Positions 1 through 9,136 of a DNA stretch of 64,000 nt are shown here, one piece after another. Source of the DNA: Dyadobacter sp. MSC1_007. Lineage in GTDB: Bacteria > Bacteroidota > Bacteroidia > Cytophagales > Spirosomataceae. A program made the position numbers and the translations under genes. The notes under the pieces are model-generated. The model saw only the letters and a list, made by a program, of their open reading frames with translations, was not told the DNA's origin and ran no database searches. Every line of letters begins with the position of its first letter. Position 1 is the stretch's first letter. The stretch is taken from contig NZ_JAMOZL010000016.1 in the NCBI RefSeq assembly GCF_023667495.1, positions 62,001 through 126,000 of the forward strand, in the 5' to 3' direction.

Positions 1-66
1 TACCCGATCGGCACTAAATCCAACTGGCAAGTAAGAAAATTCGACGGCACGCTTATACGTCCATGA
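1..66 (+). CDS. C-terminal end of an unidentified upstream gene (partial)
   Basis: Frame 1 is open from the window edge to a TGA at 64-66 and encodes 21 residues ending in GTLIRP. The stop overlaps the ATG of the LacI-type gene in an ATGA junction, which is typical of translationally coupled operon genes. The fragment is too short to assign a family. Confidence rests only on the open frame and the overlap. Confidence 0.45.
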   Translation, partial: YPIGTKSNWQVRKFDGTLIRP

Positions 67-1100
67 AAAAAGTATCGCTCAAAGATATCGCGCAGCAGGC
101 AGGTGTTTCCACCGCCCTGGTTTCTTATGTCCTGAACGGAAAAGAGAAGGAAACCAGGGTGGGGGAGGCCATCGCCCACAAGATCAGGCAGATTGCAAAG
201 GATCTGAACTACCAGCCTAATCATCTGGCCAAAAGCCTGCGAAGCGGTAAAACACACACGATAGGGCTCATTATAGCTGATATTTCAAACCCGTTTTTCG
301 CCAACATCGCCCGCGTTGTGGAAGATGAGGCCAAAAAGAATGGCTACACCGTCATTATTGGCAGCTGCGATGAGCATGCGGAAAAGTCCTGGGATTTACT
401 GAATGTATTGATCAACCGGCAGGTCGACGGTTTCATTATCGTTTCCTGTGAAGGTTCTGAAAACCAGGTGCATTATCTCAAAGAGCGAAATATACCGTTT
501 GTGCTGCTGGACCGGCATTTCCCCGAGATCCAGACCGACTTTGTAGCGACCAACAATTACAAGGCATCCTACGACGCCGGCATTCATCTGATTAAAAGCG
601 GCTATTCGAAAATTGGTATCATGGCTTATAAATCGAACATGTACCACATGGAGGAGCGTGTGAGAGGTTACAAGCATGCCCTGCGTGACAACAATATCGA
701 ATTCCATGAATCCTGGCTCAAAGAAGTGCATTTCGAAGCAATGGATAGCGAGGTAAAAACGGCCATCGATGAGATACTATCGGCCGAACACCGCGTTGAA
801 GCGATCATTTTCGCGACTTACGGTCTGGCTATCAATGGTTTGAAATACATTAACGAGTTGCGCCTGAAAGTGCCGTCCGACATGGCTATCGTCAGTTTCG
901 GTCAGGCCGAGGTATTCGACTTGTATTACTGCCCGATTACCTACGTGCGCCAACCGTTGGAAATGCTGGGAAAAACATCAGTGGAATACCTGCTGAAAAA
1001 ATTAAAGAACCCGGAAGAAGGCATGAAGCAGATTCTAATGGAAGCCAAGCTGATTGCCAGGGAATCGTCGAAGGCGAGAACGGTGCAGGTTGGAGGATAG
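63..1100 (+). CDS. LacI-family transcriptional regulator
   Basis: This 345-residue protein has the length and layout of a LacI/GalR repressor. Residues 3-50 form the N-terminal helix-turn-helix, with the family pattern SLKDIAQQAGVS followed by a hinge helix (PNHLAKSLRSG). From about residue 60 a periplasmic-binding-protein-like effector domain follows, starting IGLIIADISNPFF. It reads into the sugar-acid locus that begins at 1756 and is the obvious candidate for its control, but its own ATG overlaps the stop of an upstream gene, so it may instead belong to that upstream operon. The effector is not visible from sequence; a sugar acid such as galactonate or its keto-deoxy product is inference. 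The 10-bp phased repeats at 1111-1150 and 1625-1741 lie directly after it and before its likely target. Confidence 0.93.
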   Translation: MKKVSLKDIAQQAGVSTALVSYVLNGKEKETRVGEAIAHKIRQIAKDLNYQPNHLAKSLRSGKTHTIGLIIADISNPFFANIARVVEDEAKKNGYTVIIGSCDEHAEKSWDLLNVLINRQVDGFIIVSCEGSENQVHYLKERNIPFVLLDRHFPEIQTDFVATNNYKASYDAGIHLIKSGYSKIGIMAYKSNMYHMEERVRGYKHALRDNNIEFHESWLKEVHFEAMDSEVKTAIDEILSAEHRVEAIIFATYGLAINGLKYINELRLKVPSDMAIVSFGQAEVFDLYYCPITYVRQPLEMLGKTSVEYLLKKLKNPEEGMKQILMEAKLIARESSKARTVQVGG

Positions 1101-1110
1101 CGGGGTGGGT

Positions 1111-1150
1111 GTTGTCAGGTTTGATCAGGTATTGTCATTAATAGTCAGGT
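1111..1150 (+). repeat. 10-bp phased TCAGGT array, left copy
   Basis: Four decamers stand in register: TCAGGT-type cores start at 1115, 1125 (preceded by A), 1135 (degenerate, TCATTA) and 1145. The spacing is exactly 10 bp, about one helical turn. The orientation is opposite to the related array at 1625-1741, so the two enclose the intergenic palindrome cluster as an inverted pair. Confidence 0.55.
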
Positions 1151-1208
1151 GTTGGAAAAATGGTTATCGGAAGGGAGAAGGATAGCCGGTGCCGGCGATT
1201 TTTTAGGG

Positions 1209-1523
1209 GACTCCTGCGGAGTCGCGATTGATCCGGTTCCCTTTTTTCTAGAAACAGGAAGCCCCTGCGGGGCAAAATCCGGCAAGCGAGGCTCCATAGG
1301 AGCCCCCGGTTTCTAGGAATGGACGATGAACGGCATAAAATGCGAGGCTCCACAGGAGCCCCCTGTTTCTAGGAACGGTAATGAACGGCACAAAGGCCAG
1401 GCTCCACAGGAGCCCCCTGTTTCTAGGAATGGACGACGAACGGCACAAACGTCTGGCTCCCTAGGAGCCTCCTATTTCTAGGAATGGCAAAGAACGGCAC
1501 GAAAGCCCGGCTCCATAGGAGCC
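1209..1523. repeat. Cluster of REP-like palindromes (5 tandem units plus 2 variants)
   Basis: Five 15-bp palindromes of the form GGCTCC-N3-GGAGCC lie at 1290-1304, 1346-1360, 1400-1414, 1455-1469 and 1509-1523, so start-to-start spacing is 56, 54, 55 and 54 bp. The first four are followed by a near-constant TTTCTAGGAAYGG and then GAACGGCAYRAA. Two related palindromes with other arms precede them: GACTCC-TGC-GGAGTC at 1209-1223 and GCCCC-TGC-GGGGC at 1261-1273. The second is preceded by CTAGAAACAGG, an inverted copy of the TTTCTAG segment, so the first two units face each other. Short open frames across this stretch are repeat artefacts. Confidence 0.8.
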
Positions 1524-1624
1524 TCCTTAATTGGCAACGTACATTTAACCCGTTTTCGCGTCAATGCATTATGGAATTAACATTTTGTTTATCAATAACA
1601 TACGACAAAAATATTTTCACAACA

Positions 1625-1741
1625 CCCGACGACTAACAACAACGCTCCGCCATACCTGACAACTACCTGATCCACATGACAACATCTGACCACACCTGAC
1701 AAAACCCGACCACTTTTACACAAATCCGAACAATACTTGAC
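1625..1741 (-). repeat. 10-bp phased CCTGAC array, right copy
   Basis: Degenerate decamers with the core CYTGAC or CCCGAC recur at about 1625, 1655, 1666, 1675, 1685, 1695, 1705, 1725 and 1736, nearly all on a 10-bp grid. The core is the reverse complement of the left array at 1111-1150. The array ends 15 bp before the start codon at 1756, so it fills the promoter and leader region of the dehydratase genes. It could be a helically phased operator or a minisatellite. Confidence 0.55.
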
Positions 1742-1755
1742 CAAACTCAAACCCA

Positions 1756-2997
1756 ATGCAAAGAAGAAATTTTATAAAAACAGCCGTCCTCGGCTCGGCG
1801 GCCGTGGCGACAGGCTTTCCGTTGATGAAGGCCGAGGCGGCTTCGAAAATGAAGATTACAAAGATCCGGTATTATGCTGCGCCGGGCTACAATAAGCCGC
1901 TTTTCAACCAGGCGCGGGGCATTGTGGAGATCGAGACGGATGGCGGCATTATTGGCATCGGGGAGGGGGGCTCGAAAGATATGATCGAGCAATGCGCCCA
2001 GATGATGATTGGCGAGGACCCGTTCCGGATCGAGCATATCTGGCAGAATGTGTACCGGGGGATGTTTTACCCGCCCGGACGTGAAAAGCTGCACGCATTG
2101 GGCGCGTTGGAAATGGCGCTTTGGGATATCAAAGGCAAAGCCCTGAATGTGCCCGTTTATGAGTTGCTGGGCGGCGCTACCCGTGATTATGTGGAATGCT
2201 ATGCAACTGGTTTCAGGGCTTCTAAGGCGAAAACAGAAGAAGAACGGGCCAGGGATTGCATTGAAGCTGGTTTGCGCTCTTACCGTATCGGCCCTACCGG
2301 CGGTAACGGTGACCAGCCATTCGATTTTTATGATAATGTAAAAAAGACGATCGAGTTCTGTAAAAGGATCGACGAGGCTGTGGGTGGCGGTGGAAAGTGG
2401 GCCATTGACCTGCATACCCGATTTGATATGACGGACGGATTGAAGATCTGCACCGCATTGGAGCCGCTTGAACCCTATTTCGTCGAAGATATCGTACGGT
2501 CGGAAAATCCTTCGGTGTACAAAACGGTGCGTGCAATGACCAAGGTGCCTATTGCTGTTGGCGAGCAGTTTGGCGACCGTTGGGATTCGAACGAATTCAT
2601 AGAAAACCGCTGGATCGATTACACCCGGTTCACGTTACCCAATACCGGCGGAATCGGCGAGTTCAAAAAACTGGCTTCGATGTGTGAGACGCATTATGTA
2701 GGTATGATACCGCATTTTACAGGGCCATTGTCGACGGCTACGCTGGTGCATGTGCTGGGATCGAGCAGCCCGGCGCGGGCCCTGATGGAGCTTGGCGGTG
2801 GGGAGCCGGAACGACCGCCTTATTTCAACGAGGATTTTATCAATTTCAAAAACGGTAAGCTGTATCTCAACGACGCACCGGGCCTGGGAGTAAAGTTTGA
2901 CCCTAAAAAGGCCACATTCATTATGGAGGTAAAGGAAAAGACCAAATTCCCGCACCCGATCCTGAAAAGTCCCGACGGCGCGATCCATAACTGGTAA
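1756..2997 (+). CDS. Tat-exported enolase-superfamily sugar-acid dehydratase
   Basis: This 413-residue protein starts with a twin-arginine signal (RRNFIK at residues 3-8, hydrophobic stretch, AEA cleavage region near residue 28). The rest is a mandelate racemase/muconate lactonising enzyme-type barrel. Metal ligands and bases can be placed at D218, H220, E244, E270 and H320. Their spacing of 26, 26 and 50 residues equals that of E. coli galactonate dehydratase (D183, H185, E209, E235, H285). The protein is only distantly similar to the adjacent DgoD, so the substrate may be a different aldonate or a lactone-derived acid. The start was chosen because it gives a complete Tat signal. It precedes dgoD by 11 bp and is surely co-transcribed. 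Export to the periplasm is inferred from the signal. Confidence 0.88.
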   Translation: MQRRNFIKTAVLGSAAVATGFPLMKAEAASKMKITKIRYYAAPGYNKPLFNQARGIVEIETDGGIIGIGEGGSKDMIEQCAQMMIGEDPFRIEHIWQNVYRGMFYPPGREKLHALGALEMALWDIKGKALNVPVYELLGGATRDYVECYATGFRASKAKTEEERARDCIEAGLRSYRIGPTGGNGDQPFDFYDNVKKTIEFCKRIDEAVGGGGKWAIDLHTRFDMTDGLKICTALEPLEPYFVEDIVRSENPSVYKTVRAMTKVPIAVGEQFGDRWDSNEFIENRWIDYTRFTLPNTGGIGEFKKLASMCETHYVGMIPHFTGPLSTATLVHVLGSSSPARALMELGGGEPERPPYFNEDFINFKNGKLYLNDAPGLGVKFDPKKATFIMEVKEKTKFPHPILKSPDGAIHNW

Positions 2998-3008
2998 CCA
3001 CGAACCCA

Positions 3009-4253
3009 ATGAAATCAAACCAAAAAACCACGCTGTCGCGCCGCTCGGCTATCCAGTCGGTGCTGGGCATTGCAGCAACGGGCTCTATTTTGCTGCCCAA
3101 AACTTCCTATGCCGCCGCGCCGCCTGTTTTTCAGGCCTATGGCAAGGTGAAGATCACGAAGTTGGAGACATTCCTGGTCAAGCCACGCTGGATATTTCTC
3201 AAAATCCACACTGATGCGGGCATTGTCGGACTCGGTGAGCCGCTACTGGAAGGCCGCGCGCTGACGATCAAAACGGCCATTCAGGAAATTGAGCCTTATC
3301 TCGTCGGCAAAGATCCGCGGGCTGTGGTGCATCACTGGCAAGCCATTTACCGGCATGCATTCTATCGCGGCGGGCCTATTTTGACGAGCGCTTTGAGCGG
3401 CATCGATCAGGCGCTGTGGGATATTAAGGGTAAATTGCTGGGCGTGCCTGTATATGAGCTCCTAGGTGGGCCGACCCGCGACCGGGTACGCGTATATGGG
3501 CGTGCGGCCAATGCGGAGGATATGAAAAAGCGCAAAGCGGAAGGTTTTACAGTAATCAAAACGGGTGTTGCCAAGAAAAACCCCTCCAACATTGTCGAAA
3601 ACCCGGCATTCATCCGGTATGCGGCTGATAATTTTGCTTCGTTAAGGGAAGCAGGCGGACCAGAAATGGACATTGCCATTGATTTTCACGGTGCTGTTCC
3701 CCAGCAAACCGCGAAGGTGCTGATCAAGGAATTGGAACAATATCAGCCCATGTTTGTGGAGGAACCCTGCCAGGCTCAGAATGTGGATACACTCGTCGAT
3801 ATCGCACGCGGAACGCATATTCCCATTGCTACCGGTGAACGCATTTTTACCAAATGGGGCTTTCGGGAAATTCTGGAAAAGGGCGCTGCCAGCATCGTGC
3901 AGCCCGATCTTTGCCACGCGGGCGGCATTACCGAAGGCCGGATCATAGCCGGAATGGCCGAAGCCTATTACGTCCCTATCGCCCCGCACAACCCGATGGG
4001 CCCGATATCCCTGGCTACCGGCCTGCAACTGGCGGCTAGTGTCCCGAACTTCCTGGTTCAGGAGCAAGTCACATTGGGCGAGGGCTACCTGAAAGAGCCA
4101 TTTAAACTACAAAAAGACGGAACGGTTATGGTTCCGACCAAGCCCGGATTGGGAATCGAGCTTGATGAAGACCAGCTGAAAGACAAAATCGGGCACGATT
4201 GGAAAAACCCCGAGACCTATAATGCCCTTGACGGATCGGTCGTCGACTGGTAA
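3009..4253 (+). CDS. dgoD: D-galactonate dehydratase with Tat signal peptide
   Basis: After a Tat leader (SRRSAIQ near residue 10, ending about TSYAAA at residue 36), the mature part follows E. coli DgoD closely. Recognisable blocks are RWIFLKIHTDAGIVGLGEP, FYRGGPILTSALSGIDQALW and the C-terminal TKPGLGIE. Catalytic positions fall at D225, H227, E251, E277 and H327, with the 26-26-50 spacing of the family. It should convert D-galactonate to 2-dehydro-3-deoxygalactonate. E. coli DgoD is cytoplasmic and has no leader, so the signal peptide is unusual and places the step outside the cytoplasm (inference). DgoK, DgoA and a sugar-acid transporter lie downstream, which supports the assignment. Confidence 0.93.
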   Translation: MKSNQKTTLSRRSAIQSVLGIAATGSILLPKTSYAAAPPVFQAYGKVKITKLETFLVKPRWIFLKIHTDAGIVGLGEPLLEGRALTIKTAIQEIEPYLVGKDPRAVVHHWQAIYRHAFYRGGPILTSALSGIDQALWDIKGKLLGVPVYELLGGPTRDRVRVYGRAANAEDMKKRKAEGFTVIKTGVAKKNPSNIVENPAFIRYAADNFASLREAGGPEMDIAIDFHGAVPQQTAKVLIKELEQYQPMFVEEPCQAQNVDTLVDIARGTHIPIATGERIFTKWGFREILEKGAASIVQPDLCHAGGITEGRIIAGMAEAYYVPIAPHNPMGPISLATGLQLAASVPNFLVQEQVTLGEGYLKEPFKLQKDGTVMVPTKPGLGIELDEDQLKDKIGHDWKNPETYNALDGSVVDW

Positions 4254-4399
4254 TGATTGCCAGAAAGCCCTAAGAAAGAAACCTGACTAGACTCATGCTG
4301 AATGCCTGTTTCCGGCGCAAACCGGGAGGTATGGGCCTGTGTTTCCTTGTGTTTTTCAAAATAGTATTTTTTAATTTTTAAGTATAAATATATCTATCA

Positions 4400-7396
4400 A
4401 TGACCATGAGAAAATTGCTGAGTTTATGCTTGGTATACCTCATTCTGAGCCAGAGTTATCTCTCTGCTCAGAATGCCAGGGTGACCGGAAAAGTGACAGA
4501 TCAGGACAATGCGGCCCTTCCCGGGGTGAGCATCCTGATCAGTGGGACCTCGCAGGGTACTGTGACTGACGGCGAGGGTAATTTTGTACTGAATGCGCCC
4601 GGAGATGGAACGCTTGTTTTTTCTTTTATCGGTTACGAAAGTCAGACGGTTGCGATCAATAACCGCTCTTCGATTGAAATTAAGATGATCCAGGAATCGC
4701 GGAGTCTGGGCGAGTTGGTGGTGGTGGGTTATGGTACCCAAAAGAAAACCGACGTAACGGGCGCATTGTCCGTCGTGTCGACAAGGGAGTTCTCCCAGCA
4801 ACCCATTACGCGTCTGGATCAGGTATTGCAGGGCCGGGCTGCGGGCGTCCAGGTGACGCAGTCGAATGGAGCGCCTGGCGGCGATTCGCGGGTGCGCGTG
4901 CGGGGGGCCAACTCTGTGCTGGGTAATAATGATCCGTTGTATGTGATCGATGGCTTTGTCGGAGCAAATTATAATCTGTTGAATCCCAATGACATCGAGT
5001 CGCTGCAAATACTAAAAGACGCAGCTTCTACCTCAATTTATGGAAGCCGCGGTGCGAACGGGGTTGTGATTATCACAACGAAGAAAGGAACCAAAGGCAT
5101 TAAAGTGACTTACGAAGGCCAGGGGAGTGTTTCGAATGTGATCAAGACGTTTGATATCCTGCCTGCCGGCGAGTTCGCCGCGATTGTGAATGCACGTGCT
5201 GCTGCAACCGGTTCAAATCCGCCTTTTACCGAGGCGCAGGTAGCAGATTTCCAAAAAAATGGCGGTACCGACTGGCAAGACCTGGTTTATCGCCGGGGAA
5301 GCGGCCAGCAACATCAGGTTACCGTTTCTGGTGGAAATGAAAAAACCTCTTTTTTGATATCGGGTAACTATGTGAACCAGAAGGGTATTGTCCAGAATAG
5401 TGGTTTCAAACGCTACGTCCTGCGCACGAACCTCAATACACAACTCAACAAAAACTTATCATTAAGACTGAACATATCGGGCGCTAAAACCGGCAATCAC
5501 AACACCGACGGCGGTGGCGCGTTGATCGAAGCATTACAATGGGCGCCGACAACGCCTGCTTACGGTGCAGATGGTCAGCCTACCTTTGCAGATCCGACGG
5601 GATCAGTGTCCCGCAGCCCGCTGGATCATTTGTACGACAAATCCATCGACACGGACCGGATGAACATCAATGCGATCGGTGGGTTGACTTACCAACTTCC
5701 TGTTACGGGGCTATCGCTTGATCTGCAATATGCGATCAATTACCTCGATGCCCAGAACAGGAACTTCAATGGCAAGCGCTTATCGAACAACAATCCCAAT
5801 GCGACACGTTTTTCGTCCGGCCAGGTTACCTTGCAGAACACCAATGCATTGAACTACAACAGGACCTTCGGCAACCATTCAATCAACGCCGTCGCTGTGC
5901 TTGAAACGCAGCAGTTTACCGACAAGAATTTCACGGCAACGGCAAATGGACTGCGCTTTCCGCAACTTGGCTATAACAATATCGGCGGCAATTCGGCGGC
6001 AACGGTAGGTTCAGGGTTTTCGAAATGGACATTGCTTTCGCTTTTGGGCCGCGTGAACTATGCATTTAAAGACAAATACCTGCTTACCGCAGCGATACGC
6101 CGGGATGGTTCTTCGAAGTTCAGCGAGGATAACCGCAATAGTATTTTCCCATCAGTGGCAATTGGATGGCGATTGTCTGAGGAAGAATTTATCAAAAACC
6201 TGAATGTGTTCAGCAATTTGAAATTGCGCGGAAGCTGGGGAATGACAGGCAGCCAGGCGATCAATCCGTACGCAACGTTGTCGCCATACAATTCTACACA
6301 GGTTGGGTTTAACAATACAGGCGTGACAGCCGGTGTGATTCAGGGCAATCAGGGCAACAAAAACCTGAAATGGGAAACGACAAAACAAACCGACATCGGT
6401 ATCGAAATGGAGTTCCTGAACGGCCGTTTGCACGTTGAGGCAGATTACTTTCACAAGAAAACCACCGATTTGCTGCTCAATGTCGCATTACCCAATTACG
6501 CCGGAGGTGGCACGCAAACGCGCAACGTAGGTGAGATCGAGAATAAGGGTTTTGAATTTGCTATCGGAGGTACGCCTATCGAAAAAGGAAAATTTACCTG
6601 GGAAACGAATCTTAATTTTTCGACTTTGAAAAATCAGGTGGTGAGTCTCGGCGGATTGCCAAGGCTTGGAACGGGTACCGGAGCCGGTGGAGGAATGTCG
6701 ATTACCAACGAGTTTATGCTCATGCCGGGTCAGCCGCTGGGTTCCTATTGGGGACTGCGGTATCTGGGCACCTTCAAACCAAATGAGGCAGATATTGCAG
6801 CCAAGCAGGGCCGCGTGCCGGGCGACCCGCATTATCAGGACGTAAATGGCGATAATGCCATCACCACCGACGATTTTCAGATCGTTGGAAGCGCATTTCC
6901 TAAGCTGACAGGCGGTTGGAATAATACATTTACTTATTCAGCTTTTACTTTGAATGTGTTCTTCCAGGGCGCATTTGGAGTAGATAAACTGAACTATACC
7001 CGCGCCGGGGCGATGTCCGGGTCGGGAGAAGCACGTCAGTTCCTGTTGACGGAGATCCGGGACTACTACCGTCCGGGCAACGAGGATTCCGATATTCCTG
7101 CATTTACCAAAACCTACCAGCCGTTTACGCAGTCGAGCCGGTTTGTGGAGAATGGCAGTTTTGTGAGGCTCAAAAATATCAGTTTGTCCTACAATGTGCC
7201 CTCTTCGGTTTTCAAGGATAAAGCCAACATCCGCGTGTTTGCCAGCGCAACCAACGTGCTCACGATCACGAAATACACCGGTCCGGATCCCGAATCCAGC
7301 AATGTCGGCTCCAACACCGACACCGCCATTGGTATAGACAGGGGTTCTTATCCCAATGCAAAAGTGTATACCGTGGGATTGACAGTGGGATTCTAA
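4400..7396 (+). CDS. SusC/RagA-type TonB-linked outer membrane transporter
   Basis: This 998-residue protein has a signal peptide (residues 1-23, ending LSAQ), a carboxypeptidase-D-like domain (about 25-105), a TonB plug domain beginning near VVVGYGTQKKTDVTG, and a long beta-barrel ending in the aromatic VGLTVGF. The plug shows the family blocks VRVRGANS and LKDAASTSIYGSRGANGVV. It forms the outer membrane channel under the SusD lid encoded 32 bp downstream. The setting between dgoD and an exported sugar dehydrogenase suggests a galactose-containing oligosaccharide or aldonate as cargo, but the sequence does not show this. A second ATG at 4406 is possible. Only a weak promoter-like TAGTATTT near 4363 is visible upstream. 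Confidence 0.93.
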   Translation: MTMRKLLSLCLVYLILSQSYLSAQNARVTGKVTDQDNAALPGVSILISGTSQGTVTDGEGNFVLNAPGDGTLVFSFIGYESQTVAINNRSSIEIKMIQESRSLGELVVVGYGTQKKTDVTGALSVVSTREFSQQPITRLDQVLQGRAAGVQVTQSNGAPGGDSRVRVRGANSVLGNNDPLYVIDGFVGANYNLLNPNDIESLQILKDAASTSIYGSRGANGVVIITTKKGTKGIKVTYEGQGSVSNVIKTFDILPAGEFAAIVNARAAATGSNPPFTEAQVADFQKNGGTDWQDLVYRRGSGQQHQVTVSGGNEKTSFLISGNYVNQKGIVQNSGFKRYVLRTNLNTQLNKNLSLRLNISGAKTGNHNTDGGGALIEALQWAPTTPAYGADGQPTFADPTGSVSRSPLDHLYDKSIDTDRMNINAIGGLTYQLPVTGLSLDLQYAINYLDAQNRNFNGKRLSNNNPNATRFSSGQVTLQNTNALNYNRTFGNHSINAVAVLETQQFTDKNFTATANGLRFPQLGYNNIGGNSAATVGSGFSKWTLLSLLGRVNYAFKDKYLLTAAIRRDGSSKFSEDNRNSIFPSVAIGWRLSEEEFIKNLNVFSNLKLRGSWGMTGSQAINPYATLSPYNSTQVGFNNTGVTAGVIQGNQGNKNLKWETTKQTDIGIEMEFLNGRLHVEADYFHKKTTDLLLNVALPNYAGGGTQTRNVGEIENKGFEFAIGGTPIEKGKFTWETNLNFSTLKNQVVSLGGLPRLGTGTGAGGGMSITNEFMLMPGQPLGSYWGLRYLGTFKPNEADIAAKQGRVPGDPHYQDVNGDNAITTDDFQIVGSAFPKLTGGWNNTFTYSAFTLNVFFQGAFGVDKLNYTRAGAMSGSGEARQFLLTEIRDYYRPGNEDSDIPAFTKTYQPFTQSSRFVENGSFVRLKNISLSYNVPSSVFKDKANIRVFASATNVLTITKYTGPDPESSNVGSNTDTAIGIDRGSYPNAKVYTVGLTVGF

Positions 7397-7428
7397 CTCA
7401 AATGCCTTAAGCTCTAAAGATATTTCAA

Positions 7429-8913
7429 ATGAAAAAACTACCAATATTTCTTCTTGCCGGATTAATGCTTACCGGCGCGGGTTGCAGTGATTATCTGGAC
7501 GAAGACACGACCGGACTTTTATATGGCCCTAATGTACTCTCCACGCAGGACGGGCTTGAATCTGCATTGACAGGTGCCTACAAAGGCTTGGCCAATCAAT
7601 GGGGTTATGGTTTTTTACACCCTTCCGCCAATGCGGCTGTACTCGGTGCCGATGATGTTACCACGCACCCGGCGAGCAATAAAGCCGATTGGCGTGAGTT
7701 CGACCAATTTAATGTTTCGACGACTAACCAACGCTCGAATGCGGTTTACAATGGCTGCTACAAAGCTATTCAGGGAGCCAATAATGTGATTAATAATTGG
7801 GAAAAGACGCAGGGTACCAAGGCTACGATCGACATTATCGTGGGCGAGGCGCACTTTGTCCGTGCATTCTCTTATTACTGGCTTACGCGGTTCTGGGGGA
7901 ATATTCCATTGGTTTTGGCCGGAGAATATTCAGATGATCTTCTGACGATCAAAAAATCTACTCCCCAGGAAGTGTATGACCTGATTGTAGCAGATTTGAA
8001 GGTTGCGGAAACCAATCTGCCCAACGCCAAACGTGATCCGGGAAGGCCTAATAAGGGTTCTGCAAAGGCATTTCTGGCGGATGTATACCTCACGATGGCA
8101 GGCTGGCCATTGAAGCAGACCGATAAATACGATCTTGCCGCCGCCAAAGCCAAGGAAGTGATCGACAATGCAGGTACTTATGGTTTCGAGCTGCTGCCAA
8201 CATTTGCTGCGGTTTTTGAAAATGACCCGGCGTCTTCTGGCACCAAAGAGGCGGTTTTTCAAATCAGCGGTTACCTGGGCGGAAGCGGCACGGCCAATGC
8301 AACTTACGGCAATACCACTATGCCCGGTGAGGAAGGTGGCTGGGACGATATGTTTGCGGAACTGAATTTCTTCAAGGAGTTCCCGGCTGGTCCGCGCAAG
8401 GATGCAACTTTCCGTACGGAGTTTGGTTTGGGAGCCACCAAAATCCCCTGGCAAAACAGTTTGACCAAACATCCCTATTATCAAAAGTGGTATATCAAAG
8501 GCAATATCGTGACGTCCAGCATTTCGCTGCCGTCGGTGATGATGCGATACCCGCACGTCCTCACTATCTATGCAGAAGCCAAAGCCCGCGGCACGGGCGG
8601 CCCCGATCAGGCGGCTTACGACGCATTGAACAAGGTTCGGGTAAGGGGCCGTACTGCCGGAACTAAACCATTGACGATGGCAGACGGTCTTAGCGCCACC
8701 CAATTTGCCGACGAAGTCGCGCAGGAGCGCGCGTGGGAGTTTGCCTGCGAACGTACACGCTGGTTCGATCTCGTGCGTCTGGAAAGGGTAGAGGCAGCGA
8801 ACGCTAAAAAGAGTGCCGACGATCTGCAACCGATCAAACCGATCGTAAAAGCCAATTATTGGTTCCCATTGCCGTATACCGATACGTCCATTAACCCGAA
8901 TTTGAACCAATGA
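7429..8913 (+). CDS. SusD/RagB-family surface glycan-binding lipoprotein
   Basis: This 494-residue protein begins with a lipoprotein signal whose lipid-bearing cysteine is C19 (GAGC). SusD features follow: an N-terminal helical part with AHFVRAFSYYWLTRFWGNIPL, TPR-like helices, and a C-terminal block with ERAWEFACERTRWFDLVRLER and the final PLPYTDTSINPNL. It pairs with the SusC gene just upstream and should cap that channel at the cell surface. The substrate cannot be read from sequence. The gene ends just before a run of palindromic repeats. Confidence 0.93.
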   Translation: MKKLPIFLLAGLMLTGAGCSDYLDEDTTGLLYGPNVLSTQDGLESALTGAYKGLANQWGYGFLHPSANAAVLGADDVTTHPASNKADWREFDQFNVSTTNQRSNAVYNGCYKAIQGANNVINNWEKTQGTKATIDIIVGEAHFVRAFSYYWLTRFWGNIPLVLAGEYSDDLLTIKKSTPQEVYDLIVADLKVAETNLPNAKRDPGRPNKGSAKAFLADVYLTMAGWPLKQTDKYDLAAAKAKEVIDNAGTYGFELLPTFAAVFENDPASSGTKEAVFQISGYLGGSGTANATYGNTTMPGEEGGWDDMFAELNFFKEFPAGPRKDATFRTEFGLGATKIPWQNSLTKHPYYQKWYIKGNIVTSSISLPSVMMRYPHVLTIYAEAKARGTGGPDQAAYDALNKVRVRGRTAGTKPLTMADGLSATQFADEVAQERAWEFACERTRWFDLVRLERVEAANAKKSADDLQPIKPIVKANYWFPLPYTDTSINPNLNQ

Positions 8914-8943
8914 CGCTGCGCCATCTGCCGGACCAACACATTC

Positions 8944-9105
8944 CATCCCTACGGGATGCAAAAAAATCGGTGTGGTGACATTTTTTTTCTACCGACATGG
9001 TGTGCCTGACGGCACACGTGTTGCCACGTCGCATCGCATAGCGATGCCATGTGGGTAGGCAGGCACGTCACCCACACGCCAGAATGCCGCATCGCGTAGC
9101 GATGC
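8944..9105. repeat. REP-like palindromes between susD and the PQQ dehydrogenase gene
   Basis: The short intergenic space holds CATCCC-TAC-GGGATG (8944-8958), GTGTGCC-TGAC-GGCACAC (9000-9017), GCATCGC-ATA-GCGATGC (9031-9047) and GCATCGC-GTA-GCGATGC (9089-9105). The last two flank an inner inverted pair, GTGGGT and ACCCAC. The block 9031-9105 is therefore a nested doublet, palindrome / inner arm / loop / inner arm / palindrome, like a REPIN. Confidence 0.7.
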
Positions 9106-9136
9106 AATGTATGTACAGACCAACGATTAACCATTT

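Noticed and set aside
1138..1448. Two overlapping minus-strand frames of 66-71 codons in the palindrome cluster
   Set aside because: Their products repeat RNRGLLWSL because they read the tandem DNA repeat; there is no sign of a real protein.
1290..1523. CRISPR array
   Set aside because: The regular 54-56-bp period is suggestive, but the text between the palindromes is itself conserved rather than unique spacer, the palindrome is only 15 bp, and no cas gene is present.
7930..8961. 343-codon open frame antisense to the SusD gene
   Set aside because: It mirrors the codon structure of a clear SusD gene, has no recognisable domain and extends into the palindromic repeats.
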